The position numbers and the translations under genes were made by a program. The notes beneath the pieces were generated by a model that was not told the origin of the DNA, ran no database searches, and was given only the letters and a program-made list of their open reading frames with translations. Positions 14,991 through 24,649 of a DNA stretch of 46,675 nucleotides are shown here, piece by piece. This DNA comes from an uncultured Clostridia bacterium (GTDB taxonomy: Bacteria; Bacillota; Clostridia; Oscillospirales; Ruminococcaceae). The stretch lies in NCBI GenBank assembly GCA_947584375.1, contig CANPWL010000016.1, positions 1-46,675 of the forward strand, written 5' to 3'. Each line of letters begins with the position of its first letter. The first letter of the stretch is position 1.

Positions 14991-16499
14991 TTGAAAGTAA
15001 GGGTTAAAAACGGAATAACCAGACGCTGGCTTTTTAACAGTTTCGGAGTAATGGTTATTATACTGCTTATTGTTGAAATAGCGGCGCTTCTAATAGTAAG
15101 AAACTATTATTACTCCTCGGTAAAGCAATATCTTTCAAGCAAAATGAATATTGTAACAACTGCTGTGGAGAGGTATTACGAAAATGATGACATCAATTTT
15201 AATTCAGAGGTAAGATCGCTTGTTGAAACCTTTGACGATAAGGATAAAATCGAGCTTATGGCAATCAATAACGCAGGAAAGGTCACTGTAAGCTCATCAG
15301 GGTTTTCACCCGGTTCGGACGGTGACCTTTCCGATTATGAAGAAGCCAGGGACACCAATACTGATTCGCTTTTTAAGAACTTCAAGCTTTCTACAACAGG
15401 CGAAAAGGTTATGTCATATACTGTTATGATAGGAAAAAGCGGAAGTGAGTATTCAGCAATGAGAATGGTAACTTCTTTGGGAAACGTAAATTTTCAGATG
15501 TACTTTATATTTGCTGTGATTTCAGTAGCTGTATTGGGGATACTTATAGTTATTTTTCTTTCGGGTATTTCGTTTGTAAGAAGTATCGTTAATCCTATTT
15601 CAGAAATAACAGAAACAGCTAAACAGTTTGCAACGGGAGATTTTTCAAAGAGAGTTAAGTATAAAGGCAGTGATGAGCTCGGAGAGCTTTGCAGCAGCGT
15701 AAACTATATGGCGGATGAGCTTTCAAATGCTGAGAAGATCAAAAATGAATTTATCTCACAGGTGTCTCATGAGCTTAGAACTCCCCTGACAGCTATAAAA
15801 GGCTGGAGTGAAACGATGGAAACTATTGATAACAGAGAAACCTTTATAAAAGGTATGAGAGTTATCACAAGTGAAACTGAAAGACTTTCGCAGATGGTCG
15901 AAGAACTGCTGGATTTCTCAAGAATTCAGGACGGCAGACTGCAGCTTAGTAAGGATATAATTGATATTTTGGCAGAGCTGGGCGAAACTGTTCTGATTTA
16001 TAAAGAAAGAGCAAAGGCACTTAATATAACGCTTAATTATTATGAACCTGAGATGCTTCCGTTCGTTTACGGAGATAAAAACAGACTGCGTCAGGTGTTT
16101 ATTAACATTGTAGATAACGCCATTAAATATTCAGATGCAGGAGACACGGTTTCGGTTGAGGCTTTTGAGGACGAGCGAGGTGTTGTTATCTCAATTTCCG
16201 ATACAGGTATAGGTATTAATAAAGAGGATCTGCCGAAGGTCAAAACAAAGTTCTTTAAGGCAAATCATACAAGGAGAGGTTCGGGAATAGGTCTTGCAGT
16301 GGCAAATGAGATCATTTCCCTTCACGGCGGAAGCCTTGATATCAACAGTGAAGAGGGAGTAGGAACAACAGTGGTAATTGTACTTCCGGTCGCATCTCAA
16401 TCTTCATCGAAAGAAGCCCGTGATTCAAGCGTTAATGTAAATATTTTCTCGTCAGAGGATGAAAGGAACGACATACAAAATGACCAATCAATTCAATAA
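14991..16499 (+). CDS. Membrane sensor histidine kinase
   Basis: This 502-residue kinase partners the adjacent regulator. TM1 is at about 17-37, an extracytoplasmic sensor region at about 38-168, TM2 at about 170-190 and HAMP at about 191-245. The H-box VSHELRTPLTAIKGW carries phosphorylatable His260. The ATPase domain has the N-box RQVFINIVDNAIKYS, G1 DTGIGI and G2 GSGIGLAVANEI. The start is a TTG preceded by GAAAGGGG; no ATG lies upstream of TM1 in frame. Its 3' end overlaps the next gene by 20 bp, so the two are co-transcribed. Confidence 0.92.
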   Translation: MKVRVKNGITRRWLFNSFGVMVIILLIVEIAALLIVRNYYYSSVKQYLSSKMNIVTTAVERYYENDDINFNSEVRSLVETFDDKDKIELMAINNAGKVTVSSSGFSPGSDGDLSDYEEARDTNTDSLFKNFKLSTTGEKVMSYTVMIGKSGSEYSAMRMVTSLGNVNFQMYFIFAVISVAVLGILIVIFLSGISFVRSIVNPISEITETAKQFATGDFSKRVKYKGSDELGELCSSVNYMADELSNAEKIKNEFISQVSHELRTPLTAIKGWSETMETIDNRETFIKGMRVITSETERLSQMVEELLDFSRIQDGRLQLSKDIIDILAELGETVLIYKERAKALNITLNYYEPEMLPFVYGDKNRLRQVFINIVDNAIKYSDAGDTVSVEAFEDERGVVISISDTGIGINKEDLPKVKTKFFKANHTRRGSGIGLAVANEIISLHGGSLDINSEEGVGTTVVIVLPVASQSSSKEARDSSVNVNIFSSEDERNDIQNDQSIQ

Positions 16500-17508
16500 T
16501 AATGAAAATATGCAATACAATTCAGCAGAGGGACATGAAATGTCTTCTGCACAGGACGGAATAAAATCTGAAAAGTTTAAGTCAAAAATCGGGGGTCAGG
16601 CTCTTATTGAGGGTATTATGATGAGGGGCATTGACAAATCTGCTATGGCTTTAAGACTTCCTACGGGTGAAATAGAAGTAGAAGAATGGGATGCAAAAAA
16701 CGGTAAGGACGCACCTTGGTATAAAAAAGCCCCGTTTATAAGAGGAATTTTCAATATGGTGGGCAGTCTGGTCGAGGGATATAAGTGTCTTTCAAAATCA
16801 GCCGACAGAGCTATGGATTTTGAGGACGAAGAACCGCAGTCTAAGTTTGAGATATGGCTTGAAGAAAAAATAGGAGATAAACTTGTTCCTATTATAACTA
16901 CCATTGGTACTGTTATTGGAGTTGTTGTTGCACTGCTCTTGTTTATGTGGGTGCCTTCGTTGATAGTAAAAGGTATAGGAACGATCATTCATATGAATTC
17001 CTTTGTTAAGACGCTCATTGAGGGTGTAATAAAAATTTTTATCTTTGTTGGATATATGGCACTTACCGGTCTTATGAAGGATATAAGAAGAACATACGAA
17101 TATCACGGTGCGGAACATAAAAGCATAGCCTGCTACGAAGCAGGGGATGAGCTTGTTCCTGAAACGGTGAAAAAATATACAAGATTTCATCCCAGATGCG
17201 GTACAAGCTTTATATTTATTGTGCTATTTATAAGTATTATTGTGTTCTCGGTTTTCAGGCTTCCTTGGAGCAACGTGTTTTTAAGACTTCTTTTTAAGCT
17301 TCCGCTTTTGCCTGTTATTGTGGGAATTGGATATGAAATAATCAGACTTGCAGGCAGATATAACAATGTCTTTACCAGAATTATATCTGCACCGGGTCTT
17401 TGGCTTCAAAGGCTTACTACCAGAGAGCCTGACCTTGATGTTATCGAGGTTGCTATTGCCGCATTAAAGCCGTGTATACCTAAGGATTCAGTTGACGACA
17501 GATGGTAA
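16480..17508 (+). CDS. DUF1385 membrane protein (YqhQ-like)
   Basis: A 342-residue protein of the DUF1385 family, conserved in Firmicutes; its biochemical role is not established. Landmarks are the N-terminal GGQALIEGIMMRG, the central YHGAEHKSIACYEAG and RFHPRCGTSF. At least three membrane helices are visible (about 130-150, 175-195, 235-260). I prefer the ATG at 16480 (AAAGGA about 13 bp upstream) over the ATG at 16459, whose ribosome site would touch the start codon. It overlaps the kinase gene before it and prmC after it. A neighbouring prmC is a familiar context for this family. Confidence 0.88.
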   Translation: MTNQFNNNENMQYNSAEGHEMSSAQDGIKSEKFKSKIGGQALIEGIMMRGIDKSAMALRLPTGEIEVEEWDAKNGKDAPWYKKAPFIRGIFNMVGSLVEGYKCLSKSADRAMDFEDEEPQSKFEIWLEEKIGDKLVPIITTIGTVIGVVVALLLFMWVPSLIVKGIGTIIHMNSFVKTLIEGVIKIFIFVGYMALTGLMKDIRRTYEYHGAEHKSIACYEAGDELVPETVKKYTRFHPRCGTSFIFIVLFISIIVFSVFRLPWSNVFLRLLFKLPLLPVIVGIGYEIIRLAGRYNNVFTRIISAPGLWLQRLTTREPDLDVIEVAIAALKPCIPKDSVDDRW

Positions 17509-18350
17509 CATACAAAGAAATTTTTCAAAGTGCCAGACGCAGGTTTTCAGAAAATAAAATAGAAAACGCTTATTATGAGGCAAAAGAACTTTTTTGCAAT
17601 GTATTCGGCAAAGAGCCTGTGCATTTCAAAGCGGACTCTTATCCCGATAGAGAAAAATGTGATTTATACGAGCTTTATATAAAACGAAGACTAAGCGGAG
17701 AGCCGCTGCAATATATTCTAGGGGAGTGGGAATTTTATTCTATTCCAATAAAGGTTGGAAAAGGAGTATTAATTCCTAGACAGGATACAGAAACCTTAGT
17801 AGATACTGCAATTGAGATCTATAAAGATAAATGCGGTATAACAGTGGTCGATTTGTGTTCGGGAAGCGGTTGCATAGGTCTTGCACTTGAGAAAAATTTA
17901 GATATAAAAGAAATTGTATTGGTAGAAAAATCACCCGATGCAGTTAAATATCTTAAGGAAAATATTCTTCTCAACAATTCCAAAGCAAATATTGTTCAGG
18001 ATGATATTTTTTCAGAGGATACTATAAATCAATTGCCTATGGCGGATTTGATAGTATCCAATCCGCCTTATTTAAGTTCAGACGATATGGCTAACCTTCA
18101 AACAGAGGTTGGTTTTGAGCCTGATGTTGCATTGTTTGGCGGAGAAAACGGGTTGGATTTTTATTACAAAATAGCGAAGCATTATAAAGCTTTGCTTAAC
18201 ACAGGAGGGCGTCTGATTTTTGAAGTAGGGATAAATCAGGATAGAGATGTTTCAGATATTTTAATTGCAGAGGGATATAAGAATGTAAATGTAAAAAAGG
18301 ACTTATGCGGAGTAACCAGAGTAGTCTATGGAGAGAAAAATTATGTATAA
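17502..18350 (+). CDS. prmC: Peptide chain release factor glutamine N5-methyltransferase
   Basis: PrmC methylates the Gln of the GGQ motif in release factors with S-adenosylmethionine. The 282 residues include the helical N-terminal recognition domain with SGEPLQYILGEWEF (65-78), the SAM site VVDLCSGSGCIGLAL (115-129), and the substrate motif NPPY (187-190). It overlaps the upstream DUF1385 gene by 7 bp and the downstream membrane-protein gene by 8 bp, so translation is probably coupled. The usual partner prfA is not in the window. Confidence 0.95.
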   Translation: MVTYKEIFQSARRRFSENKIENAYYEAKELFCNVFGKEPVHFKADSYPDREKCDLYELYIKRRLSGEPLQYILGEWEFYSIPIKVGKGVLIPRQDTETLVDTAIEIYKDKCGITVVDLCSGSGCIGLALEKNLDIKEIVLVEKSPDAVKYLKENILLNNSKANIVQDDIFSEDTINQLPMADLIVSNPPYLSSDDMANLQTEVGFEPDVALFGGENGLDFYYKIAKHYKALLNTGGRLIFEVGINQDRDVSDILIAEGYKNVNVKKDLCGVTRVVYGEKNYV

Positions 18351-18660
18351 ATTAAATTATTTCCTAAAGAGCTTTATGTCTGGATTACCAAAGATTTCGT
18401 TATATTTCTTTTCAATTAATCTTTTTACGTTTGCACTTTTCGGAATTGATAAATATAAGGCTGTTCATCAAAAATGGAGAATTTCAGAAGCGTATCTTAT
18501 AATTACTTCATTATTAGGAGGAGCGTTGGGAGGCGTTTTAGGAATGATTTTATTCCGACATAAAATCCGAAAGCCTGTATTTTATATTTTCGTTCCGATC
18601 TTTGCTTTGATTTATACTGCGTTGATGATCTATCTTTTGATTGTATTTATATTTTTGTAG
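18343..18660 (+). CDS. DUF1294 small membrane protein
   Basis: A 105-residue protein with three or four hydrophobic helices. The DUF1294 signature is clear: NLFTFALFGIDKYKA, then RISEAYLIITSLLGGALGG and FRHKIRKPVF. Its function is unknown. The ATG at 18343 follows GGAGAG with good spacing; an in-frame ATG at 18328 lies upstream of that site and is less likely. It overlaps the end of prmC and is the last gene before recA. Confidence 0.85.
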   Translation: MYKLNYFLKSFMSGLPKISLYFFSINLFTFALFGIDKYKAVHQKWRISEAYLIITSLLGGALGGVLGMILFRHKIRKPVFYIFVPIFALIYTALMIYLLIVFIFL

Positions 18661-18732
18661 ATATTGTCCAAACTTGTGGACAGTTAGATTGTTAAAATAA
18701 GTATGTCAAAATATATTTTAGGAGGCATTTTA

Positions 18733-19923
18733 ATGGCAAGTAAAAAGAATGAATCAAAAAAGACTATGGTAGTTCCAAAAAATAGTGAAGAAAAAAAGAA
18801 AGCGCTGCAAACAGCTATTGAGCAGATTGAAAAGCATTACGGTGCAGGCGCTGTTATGAAACTGGGACAGCATTCTACTTTGAATGTTGAGGCTATTCCT
18901 ACCGGTTCTATGACTCTTGATATGGCTCTTGGTATAGGAGGAGTTCCAAGAGGAAGAATTGTTGAAATATTTGGTCCTGAAAGCTCAGGAAAGACTACTG
19001 TTGCACTTCATATAGCTGCTGAGGCTCAGAAGTTGGGCGGAGATGTTGCGTTTATTGATGTTGAGCATGCACTTGACCCTGTATATGCTGAAAAGCTGGG
19101 TGTTGACATTGATAATATGCTTGTTTCACAGCCTGACAGCGGTGAACAGGCGTTGGAAATTGCTGAAGCTTTGGTGCGTTCCGGCGCAATAGACTGCATA
19201 GTATTAGATTCCGTAGCCGCTATGGTAACAAAGGCGGAAATCGACGGTGAAATGGGTGATACCCATGTAGGTCAGTTGGCTCGTCTTATGTCGCAGGCTA
19301 TGAGAAAGCTTACTTCTGTAATTGCAAAATCAAATTGCGTTGCTGTTTTTATTAATCAGATTCGTGAAAAAATCGGTACGATTTACGGAAATCCTGAAAC
19401 CACTCCGGGTGGAAGGGCGCTTAAGTTTTATTCATCTGTAAGAATTGACGTTCGCCGTGCAGAGCAGATAAAAAACGGTGCAGAGGTAATAGGAAACAGA
19501 ACAAAATGTAAAGTCGTTAAAAATAAGGTAGCACCACCGTTTAAAGAATGTGAATTTGATATTATGTACGGTCAGGGAATTTCCAGAGTTGGTGAGATTT
19601 TAGACCTTGCAGTTGAACTTGGAATAGTTAAGAAAGGCGGAGCATGGTTTAGCTATAACGATGTTAAGCTCGGTCAGGGAAGAGATAACTCTAAGGATTT
19701 CTTGTTGTCTAATCCTGATATAATGAATGAAATTGAAGAAAAAATCAAGCAAAATGAAGAGTCCCTTGTAATGGTTTCTAAAAAGAGCAAGAAAACTGCT
19801 AAGGTTAAGGAAGCAGCTGAAAAGGCGGCTGAAGCTGTTGAAAATGCAAAAGCATCTGAAAGCAGTATAGTGGTAGATCCTGACGATGATTTTGAAGAAT
19901 TCGCACCTGTTGACGTTAAGTAA
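18733..19923 (+). CDS. recA: Recombinase RecA
   Basis: RecA forms ATP-dependent filaments on single-stranded DNA for homologous recombination and triggers LexA autocleavage. The protein is 396 residues from the ATG preceded by AGGAGG; an in-frame ATG at 18703 would include that site and is rejected. Walker [10 protein letters not shown] is at 81-89. [12 protein letters not shown] (Walker B region), the L2-region [10 protein letters not shown] and the acidic tail [13 protein letters not shown] are present. An Ala/Lys-rich extension precedes the tail. I found no GAAC-type LexA box in the 72 bp upstream, where only a short GTCCA/TGGAC dyad stands out. recX follows 26 bp later. Confidence 0.98.
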   Translation: MASKKNESKKTMVVPKNSEEKKKALQTAIEQIEKHYGAGAVMKLGQHSTLNVEAIPTGSMTLDMALGIGGVPRGRIVEIFGPESSGKTTVALHIAAEAQKLGGDVAFIDVEHALDPVYAEKLGVDIDNMLVSQPDSGEQALEIAEALVRSGAIDCIVLDSVAAMVTKAEIDGEMGDTHVGQLARLMSQAMRKLTSVIAKSNCVAVFINQIREKIGTIYGNPETTPGGRALKFYSSVRIDVRRAEQIKNGAEVIGNRTKCKVVKNKVAPPFKECEFDIMYGQGISRVGEILDLAVELGIVKKGGAWFSYNDVKLGQGRDNSKDFLLSNPDIMNEIEEKIKQNEESLVMVSKKSKKTAKVKEAAEKAAEAVENAKASESSIVVDPDDDFEEFAPVDVK

Positions 19924-19949
19924 AGCATTTGTGAAAGGGTTTTATACCT

Positions 19950-20555
19950 ATGAAGATAATACTCCTTGAAAAATATAAGGGTAAAACTTATCAAGTCGAT
20001 CTTGATAATGGTGAAACGTACTTTTGGCATTTTGATTTAATATGCGAGTATCATTTAAAAGAGGATATGGAGATACCACAAAGTGCAGTTGAAGAAATTG
20101 CTTTTGAGAATGATTTCAGAAAGGCAAAAGAGCGTGCGCTGTATCTGCTTGATTATAGAGATTATTCGTATACTGAGCTTTTTAAAAAGCTTGAGAAAAA
20201 CTATTGCGAGGATATATGCTATAAAGTAATGGATCGTATGGTTGAACTGGGAACGATTGATGACAGAAGATATGCTGAGCGTTTGGCAAGGCACTATACC
20301 GAGGTTAAAAAATTCGGTTATTACAGAGCTTCATCTGAAATGAAAAGAAAGGGAATACCTAAAACGATTATTGAGGAAACCTTGGGCGAATATGAGGACA
20401 CCGTGTATGAAAGACTTTTTGAACTTATAAATAAAAAGTATTATCGTTATCTTGAAGATGAAAATGGAATAAAGAAGATCAAAAATTCACTGGTCAGATA
20501 CGGGTATTCATATGAAGATATTAATGCAGTTCTTGATGAAATTTTAAGTGAATAG
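19950..20555 (+). CDS. recX: Regulatory protein RecX
   Basis: RecX binds RecA filaments and modulates recombinase activity. At 201 residues it is within family range. The three-helix repeats are visible: FRKAKERALYLLDYRDYSYT, VMDRMVELGTIDDRRYAERL and KRKGIPKTIIEETLGEYED, with a divergent C-terminal repeat (LVRYGYSYEDINAVLDE). An additional ~45-residue N-terminal beta-like extension precedes them. The recA-recX order is a standard arrangement. Confidence 0.92.
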   Translation: MKIILLEKYKGKTYQVDLDNGETYFWHFDLICEYHLKEDMEIPQSAVEEIAFENDFRKAKERALYLLDYRDYSYTELFKKLEKNYCEDICYKVMDRMVELGTIDDRRYAERLARHYTEVKKFGYYRASSEMKRKGIPKTIIEETLGEYEDTVYERLFELINKKYYRYLEDENGIKKIKNSLVRYGYSYEDINAVLDEILSE

Positions 20556-20653
20556 AAGTGTTTAATATTAGCATAACAGTACTGAAAACGGATTTTAACT
20601 GTACGTTTTTGATTTAAGATAGGTTTCGATAAATATTGAGAATGGTGGTTTGT

Positions 20654-21979
20654 ATGATTAGAGTGGGAATGGTATCCCTTGGCTGTCCTAAAAATCAGGT
20701 TGACGCCGAAAGAATGCTTTATCTTCTGAAAAGAGACGGATATGAACTTGTTGCGGACGCGGCGCTTTCTGATGTTGTAATAATAAATACCTGTGGGTTT
20801 ATAGAGTCAGCAAAGCAGGAGGCAATTGAAACCATATTGGAGTTTTGTACTCTGAAACAGGAGGGAAGAATAAAAGCAGTTATTGTAACGGGGTGTCTGT
20901 CTGAAAGATATAGGGATGAAGTATTAAAGGAAATTCCTGAAATTGACGCTGTTGTCGGCATAGGCTCAAATGAAAAAATATGTGATATTATAAGAGAAGT
21001 TTGCGGCAGTATGCAGATAACGTCATACGGCGACAAGGAAAGTCTTTGCTTTGATGATAAAAGGATCATTTCAACTCCTGGAAGCTTTGCGTTTATAAAG
21101 ATAGCAGAAGGATGCGATAACTGTTGTACATATTGTGCTATACCGTCTATCAGAGGAAGATTCAGAAGCAGAAGAATTGAGGATATTGTTAATGAAGCAG
21201 AGGGAATTGCCAAACAAGGCTTTACTGAACTTGTCGTAGTTGCACAGGACACAACACGATACGGCGAGGATATATACGGAGAGTCAAGGCTTGACGAGCT
21301 TCTAAGCAGATTGTGTAAGATAGAGGGCTTAAAATGGATAAGAACTCTTTATATGTATCCTGAGCGTATAACGGATAAAATTATAGATACCATTGCGAGA
21401 GAGGAAAAGCTGGTGAAATATTTGGATATTCCTATTCAGCACTGCAATGGCGAAGTCCTTAAAAGAATGAACAGAAAAGGCGATAAGCAAAGCCTTATTG
21501 AACTAATGAAAAAAATAAGGAGTAAAATTCCCGGGGTTATACTTAGAACAACTCTTATAGCAGGTTTTCCGGGAGAAACTGAAGAGCAGTTTGAAGAACT
21601 TTGCGAATTTGTAAAGGAAGTTCGGTTTGAACGTTTGGGCTGTTTTGCATATTCAAAGGAAGAGGGAACCGCGGCAGAGAAATTGCCGAACCAGCTTGAT
21701 GAGGATACAAAGAAACACAGATGTGATATTATTTATGATACACAGCTTAGGATTTCCGATGAGCTGAACCGGAGTTTACTCGGAAGTGAGATTGAAGTAG
21801 TTGTCGAGGGCTTTGACAGATATGCAGAGTGCTTTTTCGGAAGGAGCTATATGGACGCTCCTGATATTGACGGAAAGGTATTTTTTACAAGCAGCAGCAA
21901 GCTATCGCTTGGAGATTATGTTAAAATAAAAGTAAATAATATTTTAGACTATGATTTATTAGGTGAGCAAATTCATTAA
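20654..21979 (+). CDS. rimO: Ribosomal protein S12 methylthiotransferase
   Basis: RimO is a radical-SAM enzyme that adds a methylthio group to the conserved Asp of ribosomal protein S12. The start MIRVGMVSLGCPKNQVDAE is typical. The UPF0004 cysteines are Cys11, Cys47 and Cys81. The radical-SAM cluster motif CxxxCxxC is Cys154/158/161 within EGCDNCCTYCAIP. A C-terminal TRAM domain runs from about 372. It has 441 residues from the ATG at 20654, preceded by GGTGG; earlier in-frame starts lack a ribosome site. In many Firmicutes rimO is next to pgsA; here a secreted MBL gene lies between them. Confidence 0.95.
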   Translation: MIRVGMVSLGCPKNQVDAERMLYLLKRDGYELVADAALSDVVIINTCGFIESAKQEAIETILEFCTLKQEGRIKAVIVTGCLSERYRDEVLKEIPEIDAVVGIGSNEKICDIIREVCGSMQITSYGDKESLCFDDKRIISTPGSFAFIKIAEGCDNCCTYCAIPSIRGRFRSRRIEDIVNEAEGIAKQGFTELVVVAQDTTRYGEDIYGESRLDELLSRLCKIEGLKWIRTLYMYPERITDKIIDTIAREEKLVKYLDIPIQHCNGEVLKRMNRKGDKQSLIELMKKIRSKIPGVILRTTLIAGFPGETEEQFEELCEFVKEVRFERLGCFAYSKEEGTAAEKLPNQLDEDTKKHRCDIIYDTQLRISDELNRSLLGSEIEVVVEGFDRYAECFFGRSYMDAPDIDGKVFFTSSSKLSLGDYVKIKVNNILDYDLLGEQIH

Positions 21980-21996
21980 AGGGGATAATTTATAAT

Positions 21997-23850
21997 ATGT
22001 GTTTTTTAAGAAACAAAAGATTAGGTGTTACAGCATTTTTTATAGTGTTATTTTCTTTGCTGGCGGTGTTCTTGTCACAAAACGTCACTTATGCTGCTGA
22101 CGGGAAATTAAAAGTTCATTACATAGACGTAGGACAGGCAGATTCTATTTTGATTGAACTTCCTAATAACGAGGTTATGCTTATTGACGGAGGAACCTAC
22201 GGAATGGGAACTACTGTTGTGGATTATTTGAAGGAACAGGGTGTTAAAAACATAGATTACCTAATAAACACACATCCGCACAGTGACCACGTAGGCGGAC
22301 TCATCAAAGTTGTTGAAGATGATGAATTTACAATAAAGAATATATATATGACCAAGGCGATTGACGCTGTTCCGAGGTTTATTGAGTTTACCGAACTTTT
22401 GGATTCAAGAAGAATTGAACCAATAGAGATCATGTCGGGAAGCGTTTTGATAGATACAACTGTTGGTGATATGGGGCTTAAAGTAAAGTGCATTGCTCCT
22501 TATAAGCTTGTTAATGATGAGATGAACAACAACTCGATTGTTTTAAAGCTTGAATACGGAGAAACATCATATTTATTTATGGCAGACGCTGAAGCCGGCG
22601 AAGAACAGGATATATTATCAAGCGGTGAAGATATAAAGTGTGATGTTTATAAGGTAGGACATCACGGTTCCAATACAAGTACAACCCAGGCGTTTTTAGA
22701 TGCAGTAAAGCCGGAGGCTGCAATAATAACTGCAGACTCTTCTCCGACTTCCACAGGACTTCCTGCTGAAACTATCCTTACAAGGCTTCAAAAATCGGGT
22801 GCAGATATTTATAGAACGGATTTGCTAGGCACTATTGTTTCTGAATCAGACGGTAAAAAATATTCTATGAATAAGGTCCCTAAGTCTCAGATATATCTTC
22901 CGGCAGGACAGGTAACTTTTTCTCCGGAAGAATATACGTTTACAGGAAGTGCAATTACTCCTAAGGTAACAATTAAAATAGGAGGCATTGAACTAAAAGA
23001 GGGTATTGATTATTTTTGTACATATAATAATAACGTCAATGTAGGTGACGCTACTTTGACTTGTACAGGTAAAGGACATTATTACGGTGTTAAAACAAAA
23101 AAGTTTGAAATCAAAAAGAAATCAATATCAAATGCTACATACTTTAAAGTAAAGGATATGATATACACAGGTGCTAAACTTTATCCTAATGTTACCGTTA
23201 AGGACGGAAACAGAACTCTGAGTCTAAATAAAGATTTTAGTATTTCATATACTAAAACAACTTTTATGGGCGAGGGAATCGTAACTGTTAAAGGTAAGGG
23301 TAATTATTCTGGGTCAAAAAAGGTGTATTTTAAAATATATCCTAAAAAAACAAAAATTGTTTCAAAAAAGTCATTGACTAACGGAAAAATTATGTTACAA
23401 TGGAAAAAAATAAGTTCCGCTGACGGTTATCAGATATTTTATTCCAAAAATGATACGGAGCATTTTAAAACTCTGAAATATGTTAAAAATTCAGATACAG
23501 TAACCTACATTAAAAAACTGCCTACTATGAATAAGTATTATTTTTATATTCGTGCGTATAAGATTGTTGACGGAAAAAAGATTTATTCACATGACAGTTC
23601 AGTTGTCGGAATGGAGCATAAAAAGAGTATTGAAAAATGTAAAGTCGGCAAAATAAAGAACCTTAAATATAAAGGAAAACCGGTTAAACAAAAATCTGTT
23701 GTTGTCAAGCTAGGCAAGAAAAAACTTGTAGAGGGAACAGATTATGTGTTAAGCTATAAGAACAACAAAAAACGAGGCAAGGCAACCATTATAATAAAGG
23801 GTATGGGCTTTTACAGTTCAAGTGTTAAAAAGAAGTTCAATATAATTTAG
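21997..23850 (+). CDS. Secreted metallo-beta-lactamase-fold protein with Ig-like and FN3 modules
   Basis: A 617-residue exported protein: hydrophobic signal (about 10-33, VTYAA). A ComEC/Rec2-C-terminal-like MBL domain (about 36-280) has HYIDVGQADSILI, the metal motif THPHSDH (92-98), DAEAG and VGHHGSNTS. Then come two Ig-like modules of the YTGSAITPKV/GKGHYYG type (about 300-447), one FN3-like module (about 448-545, IMLQWKKISSADGYQIFYS) and a third Ig-like module. The MBL domain is probably a hydrolase outside the membrane or wall-bound; the substrate is unknown. No ComEC channel is attached. It follows rimO by 17 bp. Confidence 0.88.
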   Translation: MCFLRNKRLGVTAFFIVLFSLLAVFLSQNVTYAADGKLKVHYIDVGQADSILIELPNNEVMLIDGGTYGMGTTVVDYLKEQGVKNIDYLINTHPHSDHVGGLIKVVEDDEFTIKNIYMTKAIDAVPRFIEFTELLDSRRIEPIEIMSGSVLIDTTVGDMGLKVKCIAPYKLVNDEMNNNSIVLKLEYGETSYLFMADAEAGEEQDILSSGEDIKCDVYKVGHHGSNTSTTQAFLDAVKPEAAIITADSSPTSTGLPAETILTRLQKSGADIYRTDLLGTIVSESDGKKYSMNKVPKSQIYLPAGQVTFSPEEYTFTGSAITPKVTIKIGGIELKEGIDYFCTYNNNVNVGDATLTCTGKGHYYGVKTKKFEIKKKSISNATYFKVKDMIYTGAKLYPNVTVKDGNRTLSLNKDFSISYTKTTFMGEGIVTVKGKGNYSGSKKVYFKIYPKKTKIVSKKSLTNGKIMLQWKKISSADGYQIFYSKNDTEHFKTLKYVKNSDTVTYIKKLPTMNKYYFYIRAYKIVDGKKIYSHDSSVVGMEHKKSIEKCKVGKIKNLKYKGKPVKQKSVVVKLGKKKLVEGTDYVLSYKNNKKRGKATIIIKGMGFYSSSVKKKFNII

Positions 23851-23946
23851 AACTTAATCAATAATCCTAACGGCTGTTTCCTTTAAATTTTTATTCAAAA
23901 CGGGTTCTTACTGAACTTTATAAAGGCAGAAAGGAATTTTTGAATT

Positions 23947-24519
23947 ATGAATCTTCCAAACAAATTAACCGTTTTACGAGTGGCATTAATACCGTTTTTT
24001 GTGGTAGCTATGCTTTTTACAGATATATTTTATTTGCCAGATTCAAACTGTGACATATTTATTTTTGTGGGGCTGGTAATTTTTATAGCAGCTTCGGTTA
24101 CGGATTGGCTGGACGGTAAAATTGCCAGAAAACGAGGACTTGTTACAACCTTTGGAAAGTTTTTGGATCCTTTGGCTGATAAGATTTTAGTAGTAACAGC
24201 ACTTATTTGTTTTCTTGCAAGAAAACCTATGTGGGTTGATGAAGTTTCTGTTATATTGATTCTTGCTCGTGAATTTATGGTTTCCGGCGTAAGACTTGTT
24301 GTAGCAAACGAGGGTGTAGTTGTTCCTGCGGGAATATGGGGAAAGCTAAAAACTGCGTTTACTATGATTGCAATTGTAGCAATTATGCTTTTAGAGGGTC
24401 TTGGGATTCACAATATATGGATAAACGAAACTCTTATATGGATAGCGGCTGTTTTGACAGTAGTTTCAGGGGTTCAATATCTTGCTGCTTATTGGAAGTA
24501 TATAGATTCCAGCAAATAG
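23947..24519 (+). CDS. pgsA: CDP-diacylglycerol--glycerol-3-phosphate 3-phosphatidyltransferase
   Basis: PgsA makes phosphatidylglycerol-phosphate from CDP-diacylglycerol and glycerol-3-phosphate in the membrane. The 190 residues contain the full CDP-alcohol phosphotransferase motif DG-x2-AR-x8-G-x3-D-x3-D (Asp56 to Asp78: DGKIARKR...GKFLDPLAD). Several hydrophobic helices (about 8-28, 38-52, 82-100, 135-185) are visible. AAAGGA precedes the ATG. It is the last gene of the rimO-MBL-pgsA run before a new promoter and T-box. Confidence 0.95.
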   Translation: MNLPNKLTVLRVALIPFFVVAMLFTDIFYLPDSNCDIFIFVGLVIFIAASVTDWLDGKIARKRGLVTTFGKFLDPLADKILVVTALICFLARKPMWVDEVSVILILAREFMVSGVRLVVANEGVVVPAGIWGKLKTAFTMIAIVAIMLLEGLGIHNIWINETLIWIAAVLTVVSGVQYLAAYWKYIDSSK

Positions 24520-24613
24520 ATTTGATATTTCGGTTTTGAGTTATAATTTTGCAAGCTGATAAATTTTGTCCTGCGTTTTATCACAAAATATCAAATGGAT
24601 TTTAGTTTAGTGG

Positions 24614-24642
24614 TTGACAAATCAAATACTTTGGAATATAAT
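24614..24642 (+). promoter_or_regulatory. Consensus promoter of the cysteine operon
   Basis: TTGACA (24614-24619), 17 bp, TATAAT (24637-24642): a perfect SigA consensus. Transcription should begin near 24650. Confidence 0.9.
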
Positions 24643-24649
24643 AACTTAA

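Noticed and set aside
18661-18732. LexA operator before recA
   Set aside because: No GAAC-N4-GTTC-type site is present; only a short GTCCA/TGGAC dyad is seen, which does not match known Firmicutes boxes.
20556-20653. Terminator between recX and rimO
   Set aside because: The best stem (ACAGT/ACTGT) is only 5 bp with a ~19-nt loop, too weak to call.
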